A stretch of DNA of 64,000 nucleotides. It comes from Gracilimonas sediminicola (lineage in GTDB: Bacteria > Bacteroidota > Rhodothermia > Balneolales > Balneolaceae). The notes under the pieces are model-generated. The model was not told where the DNA came from. It saw nothing but the letters and a program-made list of their open reading frames with translations, and did no database searches. Below are positions 44,697-53,713 of the stretch, in pieces (within the stretch, counting starts at the first letter, position 1; the number at the start of each line of letters is the position of its first letter). The position numbers were made by a program, and so were the translations under genes. The stretch lies in the NCBI RefSeq assembly GCF_024320785.1, contig NZ_JANDBC010000003.1:1-64000 (forward strand). The letters are read 5' to 3'.

Positions 44697-45848
44697 TTAA
44701 CCGACTTCGCGGCCTTTCCAGCGGGCTCTTTTTCCGGTAAAGTAGTCCCATAAGCACCGAATGCCAAGCACTTCATACCAAAGTATGGTTACAGGCTGCA
44801 AAAGGCTCACAATTGGATTCCAGCCAAACCTGAAATCAAGAAGCCATCGCTGAATGATAAAAATTCCAATCAGGATGGCTGCGAGTTGTTGAGAGCCGGG
44901 ATCTCCGGAGAACAAAGCCAAAAACGGGACTACAAATACGATGAACTGCATTGAAGCCATGAAGAGGAAGAGGGGGACGTTTCTGCCAAAACCCACAAAG
45001 AAATTCTTGCGGAGTCCTTCAAATATTTCTTTATGAGAGCGATACATCCGGCAATTCACCGTTCCAACCCCGTCAAACATAGTGATAGAGAAGCCGTGGC
45101 GCTTTATGGTTTTTGCCAGCTCCACATCCTCCACAATTTCTTGTTTTACGGATGAATGTCCGCCAATCGCCGAGTAGGCTTTTTTATTGAAGGCGATAAA
45201 CTGTCCACAGGCGGCTGCAAATTGAGGGGCCATTTTCTGGCGAAGATTCCTGGGAAGCCATCGGGGATTTTGTTCTACATACTTTGCAGGCAACAGGGTA
45301 TAGAGTCCGTAGTAAATCATCGGGATAATCAGCTTTTCCCAGAAGCTGACCACTTGCTGTTTGGGCCAAACGGTGATTACATCGGATGTTTGAAGGGCCT
45401 GAACAGCTTTTGAGACCGCATCTTCTTCCAGCCACGCATCGGCATCGATAAAGAGCAGGTAAGAACCCTTTGCGTGCTCGCTCAACTGATGACAAGCCCA
45501 GGGTTTCCCCAGCCAGTCATCAGGTTTTGACAGGCCTTTCAGGTGGTGCAGGTTGTTAATGATTCCGCTTAGCTTGTCCAGTATCTCCGTGGTTTGGTCG
45601 GTGGAGTTGTCGTCAAGCACCAGCACCTCAAAGTTTGGATAATCCTGTTTCAGGGCCGAAGTGACACAATGTTCTATAACCGTCTCTTCGTTGCGTGCGG
45701 GAATGCAAATGCTTACCAACGGTGCATCACCTGCTTTAAATGTTGAGGGAGACTGTTTTGAAAGGGAGCGGAATTCAAACCAGTTTCGTACAAAAACAAA
45801 AACCGTAAAACCGATATAAGTAGCTGCGATGTAAAGAAGTATGTCCAT
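44697..45848 (-). CDS. Membrane-associated family 2 glycosyltransferase, CruC/CrtQ-like
   Basis: A 383-residue GT2 enzyme. The ATG at 45848 is preferred over an upstream TTG because it starts the first membrane helix (3-22). The GT-A domain shows 'SICIPARNEETVIEHC', 'LVLDDNSTDQT' and the DxD-type 'FIDADAW', then 'EIVEDVELAKTIKRHG'; three C-terminal helices follow. The architecture matches glycosyltransferases of carotenoid or hopanoid pathways. It is divergent from a CrtC-type hydratase gene 59 bp away, which suggests carotenoid glycosylation; the substrate is inferred from context only. Confidence 0.8.
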   Translation of the reverse strand: MDILLYIAATYIGFTVFVFVRNWFEFRSLSKQSPSTFKAGDAPLVSICIPARNEETVIEHCVTSALKQDYPNFEVLVLDDNSTDQTTEILDKLSGIINNLHHLKGLSKPDDWLGKPWACHQLSEHAKGSYLLFIDADAWLEEDAVSKAVQALQTSDVITVWPKQQVVSFWEKLIIPMIYYGLYTLLPAKYVEQNPRWLPRNLRQKMAPQFAAACGQFIAFNKKAYSAIGGHSSVKQEIVEDVELAKTIKRHGFSITMFDGVGTVNCRMYRSHKEIFEGLRKNFFVGFGRNVPLFLFMASMQFIVFVVPFLALFSGDPGSQQLAAILIGIFIIQRWLLDFRFGWNPIVSLLQPVTILWYEVLGIRCLWDYFTGKRARWKGREVG

Positions 45849-45907
45849 TGAACGAAAGTTAGCAAACAGAGCGTTGCCGTTCACCAATACGATTATTTTA
45901 TTTGACC

Positions 45908-46975
45908 ATGAATATATCTACAGACTTCAGGCATATAACTCCAGATTTTAACAAGTCGTTCGGCGGGTACGAGTGGTGGTATTTCGATGGTTTAAGTGAG
46001 GACGGGCAGCAAGGTTTCGTCATCATTCTATATCAAACCAATCCTTTTTCCATCCAATATATCCGCGATTTAGAAGAAAACCGGGTTCGTGAGGTTTTCT
46101 ATCCGGCCATTAGTGTTTCACTGTATAAGGATGGTGAGACGGTGTACTACAGCTTCCTCGAATTTGGAAGCGATGAGTTTAGCTGGGATGAAGACAAGAA
46201 AAAGCTTTCGGTTAAAAATGATACTGTTAGCTACCGACTTGATCAGAAAGAATCCGGCTTTGAAATCACTTTGAATCAGGAGCTGCCATCGGGGCATAAG
46301 GTTGAAGGAACGGTTACCGGGAAAGCACCGGTAGCGGATAAAAGTCTGATACAATCAACAAGTGAAGACCGCCACAGTTGGAATTTGTTGTTCCCTCAAG
46401 TATCAGTTGAGACAAAGCTGAACATCATTGGCAAGAATGGGGAAGAGGAGCTGAACTTTTCGGGTGCAGGATATCATGATCACAATACAGGACACGAACC
46501 GATGAAGGAGAGCTTCCGGGATTGGTACTGGGGAAGGTACCACTTCAAAGATTTCACTCTTGTTTATTACCTGATGCAAAAAAGGAACACCGAGCAGTTT
46601 GAAGCCTGGCTAATCGACCGGGAAAGTCAGCAGGTGCTGGAGAAATTTAGCGATGCAGAAATGAGCTATTTCACCCGAAATTGGTTTGGATTGAAATCAG
46701 CCCGAAAAATTGAGTTAAAAGCAGGTGAAACTACTGTAAATATTCAATGTAGCACTAAAATTGATGACGGACCTTTTTATCAAAGATTTAAAGGTGAATC
46801 AGTTTTAAGGTATAACGATCAAGTCTATGCAGCGCATGGTATTTCAGAGTATATATATCCCTTAAATATATACAATAAGGTATTCTGGCCATTAGTGAAA
46901 ATGAGGCTGAATGATAATCAACAGAATCCACACTGGGTGCAAAAATCCCGGCGCATGTATCCGTGGACATGGTAA
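45908..46975 (+). CDS. crtC: Carotenoid 1,2-hydratase, CrtC family
   Basis: A 355-residue enzyme that would add water to the 1,2 double bond of an acyclic carotenoid end, giving the hydroxyl needed for glycosylation. Family marks are 'GGYEWWYFDGLSEDG' near the N-terminus, 'FSGAGYHDHNTGHEP' and 'WYWGRYHFKDF'. ATG at 45908 is preferred over the TTG two codons earlier. It is flanked by a glycosyltransferase and an acyltransferase gene. Family members exist with other roles (AttH-like), so the substrate is inferred. Confidence 0.82.
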   Translation: MNISTDFRHITPDFNKSFGGYEWWYFDGLSEDGQQGFVIILYQTNPFSIQYIRDLEENRVREVFYPAISVSLYKDGETVYYSFLEFGSDEFSWDEDKKKLSVKNDTVSYRLDQKESGFEITLNQELPSGHKVEGTVTGKAPVADKSLIQSTSEDRHSWNLLFPQVSVETKLNIIGKNGEEELNFSGAGYHDHNTGHEPMKESFRDWYWGRYHFKDFTLVYYLMQKRNTEQFEAWLIDRESQQVLEKFSDAEMSYFTRNWFGLKSARKIELKAGETTVNIQCSTKIDDGPFYQRFKGESVLRYNDQVYAAHGISEYIYPLNIYNKVFWPLVKMRLNDNQQNPHWVQKSRRMYPWTW

Positions 46976-46990
46976 CCTAAATTATTTAGG

Positions 46991-47656
46991 CTAAAATTGC
47001 GGTTCGAAGCCTTCGTCTGAAAATCCGGCAACAAGCCTGGTTCGCTCATTTAAACGCTGAATATCTGCTTCAAAAAGAGATGTTAATTCATTTCTGCTCA
47101 TTGACTTATCATGATCAACTGATTCTCCTATTGATAAATAAAGCTCCGGTTTGCTGCTTCGGAGAAAATGAGCGTAAATATGGATGGGAACGTAGTCAAT
47201 ATTCTCCGTTTTAGTGTACAGCCAGGCCAGGCCACCTTTGAAATCAGGAGCTGAATCTGAAGCCGGAGTAATGGTTCCTTCCGGGTAAATAAACAGGCAG
47301 GAATTTTCTCGTTCCAGAGACTTTACGGCATAGCGCAGCGATTGAATTGATGCCTTCGGGTTTTCCAGGTTAATCGAGAAAGCCCCGATCTTGCTAAAAA
47401 ACGTGTACTGCTGCATCTGCTTGTCTTCCATCAGGGCCCGCGCTTGTTGATGAAAGAGACTCTCGTTTAGGTAAAGAGGGATCAGTCCGTCCCACCAGAG
47501 GTTGTGGTTCAAGAAATAAACAGTGCGGGAGTCGGGTTCAGGATGGTATTCCTGCTTAATCCAGAGTTGTTTGAACCTTCGTTTAAGAGACCAGCGGGTG
47601 TAACGGTCAAAAAACCAGATGAAAAAGCGGGATTCGTCAGCGGGGATGAAATTCAA
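46991..47656 (-). CDS. PlsC-type acyltransferase (CruD-like candidate)
   Basis: A 221-residue acyltransferase with the HX4D motif 'NHNLWWDG' and the acceptor motif 'FIYPEGTITP'. It is peripheral to the membrane, with few hydrophobic segments. PlsC-family enzymes acylate lysophosphatidate, but some acylate the sugar of carotenoid glycosides. Its place next to crtC and a GT2 gene fits that role; the sequence alone does not prove it. It converges with crtC (15-bp gap). Confidence 0.8.
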   Translation of the reverse strand: MNFIPADESRFFIWFFDRYTRWSLKRRFKQLWIKQEYHPEPDSRTVYFLNHNLWWDGLIPLYLNESLFHQQARALMEDKQMQQYTFFSKIGAFSINLENPKASIQSLRYAVKSLERENSCLFIYPEGTITPASDSAPDFKGGLAWLYTKTENIDYVPIHIYAHFLRSSKPELYLSIGESVDHDKSMSRNELTSLFEADIQRLNERTRLVAGFSDEGFEPQF

Positions 47657-47705
47657 TGCGTTCTTTTTTTGGTGATAATAGGGGGTTGTGCCTTATCTTT
47701 CAATT

Positions 47706-48365
47706 ATGAAGAAGCACAGAGATAAATCGATCGTTCAAATTACAGACGCAAAGATAGAAGAATATGCACGTGCAATGACCACACCGGAGTCAGAAGACGT
47801 TAAAGCTCTTGTAGAGTCTTCTGATGCAGAGTTGGAATATATCGACATGCTGAGCGGAAATTTGGTGGGTCAAATGTTGCGGATGCTGATTCAGGTAAGC
47901 GGAGCAAAGCGGATTCTGGAGATCGGAACCTTTACGGGTTATTCCGCTATCGTGATGGCAGAAGCTCTGCCTGATGACGGAGAAATCATTACGATGGAAA
48001 TGAACATCCGCTATCAGGAGCTTGCGTCAAAGCACTTCCGGCAGTTTGATCATCAGAACAAGATAAAGCTGCTGGAAGGAAATGCCCGGGAATTGGTTTC
48101 GGGGCTAAGTGGGGATTTCGATCTGATATTCATTGATGCAGATAAATTGAGTTATGAAGATTACTTTAGTCAAACACTACCGCTGTTAAAGCAGGGTGGA
48201 CTCATGGTAGTAGATAATGTGCTCTGGGACGGAACGGTTTTAGATCCTGAAGATCATAAAGCACAAGCGCTGCATGAATTTAATAAGATAGTCTCACAAG
48301 ATAATCGGGTAGAGCAATTGCTACTTCCTGTTCGGGATGGGGTTACTATTATCAGGAAGAAATGA
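47706..48365 (+). CDS. Class I SAM O-methyltransferase, CCoAMT-like
   Basis: A 219-residue catechol/caffeoyl-CoA O-methyltransferase-type protein. The SAM loop is 'LEIGTFTGYSAIVMAEAL'; metal-site residues lie in 'FIDADKLSYEDYF' and 'VVDNVLWDGTV'. The ATG at 47706 is used; upstream codons are not AUG. The substrate is unknown. A 9-bp stem terminator follows the stop. Confidence 0.9.
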   Translation: MKKHRDKSIVQITDAKIEEYARAMTTPESEDVKALVESSDAELEYIDMLSGNLVGQMLRMLIQVSGAKRILEIGTFTGYSAIVMAEALPDDGEIITMEMNIRYQELASKHFRQFDHQNKIKLLEGNARELVSGLSGDFDLIFIDADKLSYEDYFSQTLPLLKQGGLMVVDNVLWDGTVLDPEDHKAQALHEFNKIVSQDNRVEQLLLPVRDGVTIIRKK

Positions 48366-48382
48366 TTCCCGCACATAGAAAA

Positions 48383-48417
48383 GCCGGGAAACAATCGCTT
48401 AATTTCCCGGCCTTTTT
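48383..48417. terminator. Bidirectional terminator between the O-methyltransferase and 48436 genes
   Basis: GCCGGGAAA (48383-48391) pairs perfectly with TTTCCCGGC (48403-48411) across an 11-base loop. CTTTTT follows on the plus strand and an A-rich stretch on the other side serves the minus strand. Confidence 0.88.
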
Positions 48418-48435
48418 AAAAATTAACTAAGGGCT

Positions 48436-49308
48436 TTAAAGAGCTCTATACCACTGCAGGAATGGAAAGGGGAATGGTAATAACTCGCCTTCTGCTGCTA
48501 CACCGGCGAAGCCAAGCTGGAATGCTTTCTGTGGTCCAGAATGTAATCTAACCGCGGGAATAATTAACGCAGCTGCTTCATTATTTTCCATGACTACGAA
48601 GGAATCGAAAACCAAGCTCACTCGATCGCTAATTCGGTTCATTCCAGCTAAGGAAAAAAGGGCTGAGCCGCCTGAACTTCCCGGGCCAAATACAGCTCCA
48701 TAACCGACAGAAAGGGATATATTTTTATCCATTTCTCCTAAGGTAACTGAGCCAAATGGAAGAGCAATACCATATTCAGGTGACGCCCAAGAGCCGGTTC
48801 CTAAAAGGGTTCCTAAAGCAACTCCGGCATTGTTCTTTTTCAAAAGGCTGTATTTTGCAGATCCAACAATGGGAGACCCGAACCAGGTTGTCATCAGGCC
48901 AACTCCAAAGTCGTCACTGATGCCAAATTGAATATCCGGCCCATACAGGTTCCATATAATATAATTTTCACCTTTCGAAATGGGATTCGCGTTTGTGGAA
49001 ATGTAATAACGGGTGGCAAAGGTATTTTCCCTTCTAAGGCGACCATCGTCAGTTATTTCCTCGCTGGTCAGCTCTCTCATTTCTTTTATTTCATGCTTTG
49101 GAATAGCAATTTCTCCCAGCTCTTTCGTTAATAAGATCACTTCCCGGGCATCCTGAGAAATGATTTGCCCGACATATCTTGACCCGTCATTTTTTATGAT
49201 GAGGTAGGTTTTTGTGGTCTCAGTCTCTGTTTGAGCCTGAATTTGAGTTGCTAATCCTGCAAACAGAAAAAGTGAGAGAAAAGCGACCCACAGTTTAGAT
49301 GATTTCAT
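48436..49308 (-). CDS. Exported beta-rich protein of unknown function
   Basis: A 290-residue protein with a signal peptide ending near 'QIQAQ'. Residues 33-75 ('YLIIKNDGSRYVGQIISQD' then 'VILLTKELGEIAIP') form a small beta-barrel-like module with an Sm-type look. From about 95 on come glycine-rich amphipathic strands consistent with an outer-membrane barrel. No family name recognised. Monocistronic. Confidence 0.7.
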   Translation of the reverse strand: MKSSKLWVAFLSLFLFAGLATQIQAQTETETTKTYLIIKNDGSRYVGQIISQDAREVILLTKELGEIAIPKHEIKEMRELTSEEITDDGRLRRENTFATRYYISTNANPISKGENYIIWNLYGPDIQFGISDDFGVGLMTTWFGSPIVGSAKYSLLKKNNAGVALGTLLGTGSWASPEYGIALPFGSVTLGEMDKNISLSVGYGAVFGPGSSGGSALFSLAGMNRISDRVSLVFDSFVVMENNEAAALIIPAVRLHSGPQKAFQLGFAGVAAEGELLPFPFPFLQWYRAL

Positions 49309-49444
49309 AATGTTCCCTGATTATTTTATTTGTACCTACTCAACCGACATTTTTGTACCGCTCGAGTTATTGTCAGTAACTTAAACGACCAGTAAATGTC
49401 ATAAATTATGCAATGAATAAAAATAGCCGGACAAATTATATTTT

Positions 49445-50695
49445 ATGAACACCAGCTCTCTCAAGGTATTGATAATTGGTAAAGTATGGCCGGAGCCGGC
49501 TTCCTCGGCAGCAGGCTCGCGGATGATGGAACTGATCGAGGTGTTTCAGTCTGAGGATTGGCAAGTGACCTTTGCTTCAGCAGCTTCTGAAAGTCAATTT
49601 GCTGTAGATCTGAAATCGTGTGGGGTAGAATGTGCATCTGTAAGCATAAACAGCTCTTCCTTTGATCACTTTGCAGGTGAGTTAAATCCGGATATTGTGG
49701 TTTTTGATCGGTTTATGACTGAAGAGCAATTTGGGTGGCGGGTGGCGGAACAATGCCCGGGTGCCCTTCGAATCCTTGATACCGAGGATCTTCATTTTTT
49801 ACGGGAAGGCAGGTATCAGGCATGTAAGAAGGGTAAAGAGTTTGAGACTTCAGATCTGTTTAATGACAAGGCGAAACGAGAGATCGCCAGTATCCTTCGG
49901 TGCGACCTTTCCCTGATCATTTCTGAGTTTGAAACGAATCTGCTTGAGGAAACTTTCCGGATTGATAAACAATTGCTTCTGTATTTACCTTTCCTGCTCG
50001 AACAGATTTCTGAGAATAGCGTAAACAATTGGAAGTCATTCGATAACAGGGAAGACTTTATATCTATTGGGAACTTTCTGCATGAGCCGAACTGGAATGC
50101 GGTGTTGTATCTTAAAGAAGAAATATGGCCGTTAATCAGGGCTGAATTACCAAAGGCAGAGCTTCATATTTATGGAGCGTATTCTTCTCAAAAAGTGCAG
50201 CAGCTTCATAATGAGTCAGAAGGCTTTCTGATTAAAGGAAGGGCAGAAAGTGCAACGGATGTTGTAGGTGCCTCAAGGATGTTGCTGGCGCCGCTACGTT
50301 TTGGGGCCGGACTAAAAGGAAAGCTGGTTGAAGCCATGCAATGCGGCACGCCCAGCGTGACCACTACCATTGGCGCTGAAGGAATGAACGGAAATCTGCC
50401 GTGGCCGGGATTTATTTCCGATGATCCGCGGGAATTTGCAGACCGTGCTATTCAGCTTTATAAGAACGAGGAGCTTTGGAAGAACAAGCAGGAAAAGGGC
50501 CTGGAGGTTATCCATAGGAGATTTGATAAAGAGACTCATTCAGTCCGTTTGATCGAAAGGATAAAAGAAGTTCGAGAAAACCTGGAAGCTCATCGTCACC
50601 ATAATTTTATGGGATCTATGTTACAGCATCATACGTTAGCCAGCACCAAATTTATGGGTAAGTGGATAGAGGCGAAAAACAGGATCACAGATTGA
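49445..50695 (+). CDS. GT4-like glycosyltransferase
   Basis: A 416-residue GT-B fold protein. The C-terminal domain has 'FISIGNFLHEPNWNAVLYLK' (start of the nucleotide-sugar domain), 'ELHIYGAYSS', 'LLAPLRFGAGLKGKLVEAMQ' and 'GTPSVTTTIGAEGM', the typical GT4 acidic-loop region. The acceptor is unknown. It lies alone, without other capsule or LPS genes around it. Confidence 0.85.
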   Translation: MNTSSLKVLIIGKVWPEPASSAAGSRMMELIEVFQSEDWQVTFASAASESQFAVDLKSCGVECASVSINSSSFDHFAGELNPDIVVFDRFMTEEQFGWRVAEQCPGALRILDTEDLHFLREGRYQACKKGKEFETSDLFNDKAKREIASILRCDLSLIISEFETNLLEETFRIDKQLLLYLPFLLEQISENSVNNWKSFDNREDFISIGNFLHEPNWNAVLYLKEEIWPLIRAELPKAELHIYGAYSSQKVQQLHNESEGFLIKGRAESATDVVGASRMLLAPLRFGAGLKGKLVEAMQCGTPSVTTTIGAEGMNGNLPWPGFISDDPREFADRAIQLYKNEELWKNKQEKGLEVIHRRFDKETHSVRLIERIKEVRENLEAHRHHNFMGSMLQHHTLASTKFMGKWIEAKNRITD

Positions 50696-50795
50696 AGGAT
50701 TGTTGGATTTCGCTGATTATTACCGAGACAGAAAATATCCTTCAAACTTTTATTTCATGAACAGATACTTCAAGCTTAGGTAGTTCAATCTCAAT

Positions 50796-50820
50796 GGTCC
50801 AATCGTCCGCTTGGACCTTT
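50796..50820 (+). terminator. Possible terminator after the GT4-like gene
   Basis: GGTCCAA pairs with TTGGACC across 8 bases, followed by only three T residues. It lies between convergent genes, 100 bp after the stop at 50695, so termination is plausible but weak. Confidence 0.35.
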
Positions 50821-50864
50821 GGTTGTATCTAAAGCAGAGTACCAATCTCGACTACAGAATCAAA

Positions 50865-52010
50865 TCAGTAAAGTTCATATTCCAGCAGCCGGGCATCGAT
50901 GGTAGAGTTATAGAACTCAATACGCTGGTTGGTTCTCAGCCCGATGTGTTTGGCCAGGTCAAAGTTTCCGGTAAAAACATATCCCCACCAACCGGTTGCT
51001 TCCTGCTTAAAATAATCGCCGATACCGGCATAAACCGGCTCTAATTCTTTCTCATTTCCAATGCGATCACCGTAAGGAGGGTTTAGCATAATCACTCCCG
51101 GGTCGCCCCCCGGAATTTCTGTTTCGCTGAAGTCACATTTTTTAACCTCAATCAAATGATCCAGTCCGGCCGTGCGAGCATTCTTGCGGGTGGCATTCAC
51201 CGCTCGTACATCGTGATCGGTGGCTATAATTCTGCCTTCAAAGTCTTTGTTCGACTTATTCTTTAAATCTGAGCGCAAATCATTCCAGCGGTCTTCATCA
51301 AAGCCGAGAATGTGTTTGATGCCGTAATTGGGCCTGAGCAGACCCGGAGCTTTATTCAGGGCTTGCAGAGCCGCTTCAATGGCAATGGTTCCGCTTCCGC
51401 ACATGGGATTGATAAAGTGATTACCGGGTTTCCACTTACTGGCCAGAATCAGCGAAGCAGCCAGCGTTTCCTGCATGGGAGCAGTACTGGTTTCGGTACG
51501 ATAGCCACGCCGTGATACGGATTCCCCGGAAGTATCCAGGTAGATCTGTGCCCGGTCGTTTTTCCAGAATACAAATACAACGCTTTTGTTCAGGTTAGGA
51601 CCTGAATCGGGTCGGGTACCCGTTTTTTCCCGAATGCGATCCACGATGGCATCCTTCACCTTCATATTGGCAAACTGCGTGTTCGTCACCGTCTTGTTTT
51701 TGATAAAGGAGGTAACACTCACATAGCCGTGCTTGTCGATATAATCTTCCCAGGGAATTTTTACCAACTCCCGGTATAGTTGATCTGCATTCTGTGGCCG
51801 GCAGTCTTTAAGCCGATAGTGTACCCGATGTGCGGTTCTTAGCGAGAGGTTCAACATCATGCAGTCGTTCAGCGAACCCTCTGTTTCAATGCCTGCATGC
51901 CGGACTTTATGAATGGGGAATCCCAGATCTTCCAGCTCTTTTTTAAGATAAGGGGTGATACGCTTGGGGCAGGTGATGGAGATGGTGCTTTTTTGGGAAA
52001 AATCGGCCAT
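50865..52010 (-). CDS. THUMP-domain RNA (guanine-N2)-methyltransferase, RlmL N-terminal/Trm14-like
   Basis: A 381-residue SAM-dependent RNA methyltransferase. The N-terminal 160 residues form a ferredoxin-like plus THUMP RNA-binding part ('YLKKELEDLGFPI', 'QFANMKVKDAIVDRIR'). The C-terminal Rossmann domain has 'INPMCGSGTIAIEAAL' and the N2-methyltransferase motif 'MLNPPYGDRIG'. Family members act on G2445 of 23S rRNA or on tRNA. It is upstream of nothing on its strand except the slyD gene 86 bp away. Confidence 0.9.
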   Translation of the reverse strand: MADFSQKSTISITCPKRITPYLKKELEDLGFPIHKVRHAGIETEGSLNDCMMLNLSLRTAHRVHYRLKDCRPQNADQLYRELVKIPWEDYIDKHGYVSVTSFIKNKTVTNTQFANMKVKDAIVDRIREKTGTRPDSGPNLNKSVVFVFWKNDRAQIYLDTSGESVSRRGYRTETSTAPMQETLAASLILASKWKPGNHFINPMCGSGTIAIEAALQALNKAPGLLRPNYGIKHILGFDEDRWNDLRSDLKNKSNKDFEGRIIATDHDVRAVNATRKNARTAGLDHLIEVKKCDFSETEIPGGDPGVIMLNPPYGDRIGNEKELEPVYAGIGDYFKQEATGWWGYVFTGNFDLAKHIGLRTNQRIEFYNSTIDARLLEYELY

Positions 52011-52096
52011 AGTAATGTTTGGTGATTAAGAGCAGATATAAAAAATGGAGTCCTTCTCTCGAAGAACTCCATCAATTACGTTTCAAAGAAGCGAAA

Positions 52097-52528
52097 TCAG
52101 TTTATGATTTCAACCAATTCGATATCAAAAGTCAGGTCTTTACCTGCAAGAGGGTGGTTTGCATCAATAATGATGTTTTCCTCTTCTACTTTAGTAATCT
52201 GTACAGGTACAGGCTGTCCGTTTGGTTGGTTCAGTTGAAGCTGCATTCCAACTTCAGGCTCAATATCTTCAGGAAGTTGTTCACGCTCAATAGTTACTTC
52301 CAGGTCTTCTCTGCGCTCTCCATATGCATCGGCAGATTCAATATTAGCTGTGGTCTTATCTCCAACTTCTAAACCAACAACAGCTTTCTCAAAACCTGGA
52401 ATCAATTTTCCTTCACCCAATGTTACTTCTAATGGGTCTCTTGATACAGAAGAATCAAAAACAGATCCGTCTTCTAATTTTCCAGTGTAGTGGACTTTTA
52501 CGGTGTCACCGTCTTTTACTTTAGACAA
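52097..52528 (-). CDS. slyD: SlyD-type FKBP peptidyl-prolyl isomerase
   Basis: A 143-residue chaperone/isomerase. The FKBP part 'VKVHYTGKLEDGSVFDSS' and 'LIPGFEKAVVGLEVGDK' frames an inserted-in-flap chaperone domain at about 70-120, and 'DANHPLAGKDLTFDIELV' closes it. The metal-binding C-terminal tail of E. coli SlyD is absent. Single gene, divergent from the CoA-binding protein gene. Confidence 0.93.
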   Translation of the reverse strand: MSKVKDGDTVKVHYTGKLEDGSVFDSSVSRDPLEVTLGEGKLIPGFEKAVVGLEVGDKTTANIESADAYGERREDLEVTIEREQLPEDIEPEVGMQLQLNQPNGQPVPVQITKVEEENIIIDANHPLAGKDLTFDIELVEIIN

Positions 52529-52617
52529 AATAAATCGTTTTGTTTTAGTTTATAGTGATTAGGTGATATAAGATAAGGATATTTGAATACAATTGACGGC
52601 TATCGAGACAGGTTTTA

Positions 52618-53043
52618 ATGATTGAAACAATTAGTAATATCAATGAGGTGCTTTCAGAGGCTGAAACTATTGCCATTATTGGCTGCTCTGAGAACGTGTA
52701 TCGCACCAGCAACTACGCAGCTCGGTTTCTGCAGGAGAGAGGATATCGGGTGATACCGGTTAATCCGGGACCGGAAGAAATCTACGGAGAAAAATGCTAC
52801 GATTCCCTCACCGATATCCCCAAAGACATCCAAATTGACATCGTGAATGTATTCCGCAATTCAGAATATGCTGCTGATGCAGCCCGTGATGTCGCCGAAT
52901 GGAAAAAGCAAACCGGACAAAATCCTGTTGTATGGACGCAGCTTGATGTCTCATCCCCGGAAGCCAAGAAAGTTGCTGAAGAACAAGAGCTCCCTTACAT
53001 ACGCAACAAATGCATTATGGTAGAGTGGGATCGGTATTTTTAA
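52618..53043 (+). CDS. CoA-binding domain protein, YccU-like
   Basis: A 141-residue single Rossmann domain of the CoA_binding family: 'IAIIGCSENVYRTSNYAARF' (nucleotide loop), 'GYRVIPVNPG' and 'NKCIMVEWDR' at the end. It resembles the N-terminal CoA-binding part of succinyl-CoA synthetases but is stand-alone. Function unknown. The 3' end is followed by a 26-bp inverted repeat shared with yajQ. Confidence 0.9.
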   Translation: MIETISNINEVLSEAETIAIIGCSENVYRTSNYAARFLQERGYRVIPVNPGPEEIYGEKCYDSLTDIPKDIQIDIVNVFRNSEYAADAARDVAEWKKQTGQNPVVWTQLDVSSPEAKKVAEEQELPYIRNKCIMVEWDRYF

Positions 53044-53048
53044 GTTTG

Positions 53049-53118
53049 AAAGTGTTTAGGTGTTAAAGTGTGAACGTGTTTGGTTTTAGTCATTAACACT
53101 TAAACACCTAAACACTTT
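53049..53118. repeat. Octad-phased inverted repeat (GTGTnnnn type)
   Basis: The arms 53049-53074 and 53093-53118 are 26 bp with two mismatches by eye. Each arm is a series of 8-bp units beginning GTGT (TTAG, TAAA, GAAC, TTGG) or the complement. The right arm runs into TATCACTCAATCACTTCA, still in 8-bp phase, which forms the end of yajQ. It lies between convergent genes and may end both transcripts. Confidence 0.75.
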
Positions 53119-53127
53119 ATCACTCAA

Positions 53128-53616
53128 TCACTTCATATTCACAAACTGGAGGGGGACGCCGAAGTCTTTGGCTTTCAGGTTTTTGATAACGGCCTGTAAG
53201 TCGTCAATTTTCTTGCCAACCACACGAACCTGGTCTTCCTGAATCTGAGGCTGGACTTTAATTCCCATTCCTTTAATCCCTTTGGTGATTTTCTTCGCCG
53301 TTTCACGGTCAATTCCCTCTTTCAGTATCACATCCATTTTCAGATGTCCTTGTGAAGTTCCTTCCGGCTCTCCGTATTCCAACACTTTAGAACTGATTCC
53401 CCGCTTAATGAAGTTTTTGGCCAGCATATCTTTAACGGCTTCAAGCTTCATGTTTTCAGCTGCTACCAGGTGAATCCGGTTTTCCTTTTTATGAAATTCC
53501 ACTTCGGTGTGGAGGCCACGGAAATCATAACGGCTGTTAATCTCTTTCAGGGTATTATTGATGGCATTATCAACTTCCTGTGTATTTACTTTATTAACAA
53601 TATCAAAAGAGGCCAT
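53128..53616 (-). CDS. yajQ: YajQ-family nucleotide-binding protein
   Basis: A 162-residue two-domain protein. 'MASFDIVNKVNTQEVDNAIN' and 'SRYDFRG' at the start and 'KDFGVPLQFVN' at the end are hallmarks. Family members bind nucleotides, and some have been reported to bind cyclic di-GMP. The stop codon lies in the octad repeat tract. Confidence 0.95.
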   Translation of the reverse strand: MASFDIVNKVNTQEVDNAINNTLKEINSRYDFRGLHTEVEFHKKENRIHLVAAENMKLEAVKDMLAKNFIKRGISSKVLEYGEPEGTSQGHLKMDVILKEGIDRETAKKITKGIKGMGIKVQPQIQEDQVRVVGKKIDDLQAVIKNLKAKDFGVPLQFVNMK

Positions 53617-53649
53617 AGGTATTCAGTTTATTAATTTTAAAAGGGTCAT

Positions 53650-53713
53650 GAAGTGATAGAGTGATTAAGTGATGAGTAGTTTATTTTAACTCACTTTATC
53701 ACTTTATCACTCC
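53650..53713. repeat. Octad-phased inverted repeat (AGTGATnn type)
   Basis: The left arm (53650-53676) consists of AGTGATAG, AGTGATTA, AGTGATGA units; the right arm (53690-53713) is the complement with TCACTTTA units. The right arm contains the TGA stop of the 53707 membrane protein gene. Same architecture, different word, as the repeat at 53049. Confidence 0.75.

Noticed and set aside
45849-45887. Upstream TTG start of the GT2 gene
   Set aside because: It adds 13 polar residues ahead of the first membrane helix; the ATG at 45848 gives a normal N-terminus.
53041-53713. Phased short repeats as a CRISPR
   Set aside because: Units are 8 bp, adjacent and variable, with no spacers and no cas genes nearby.
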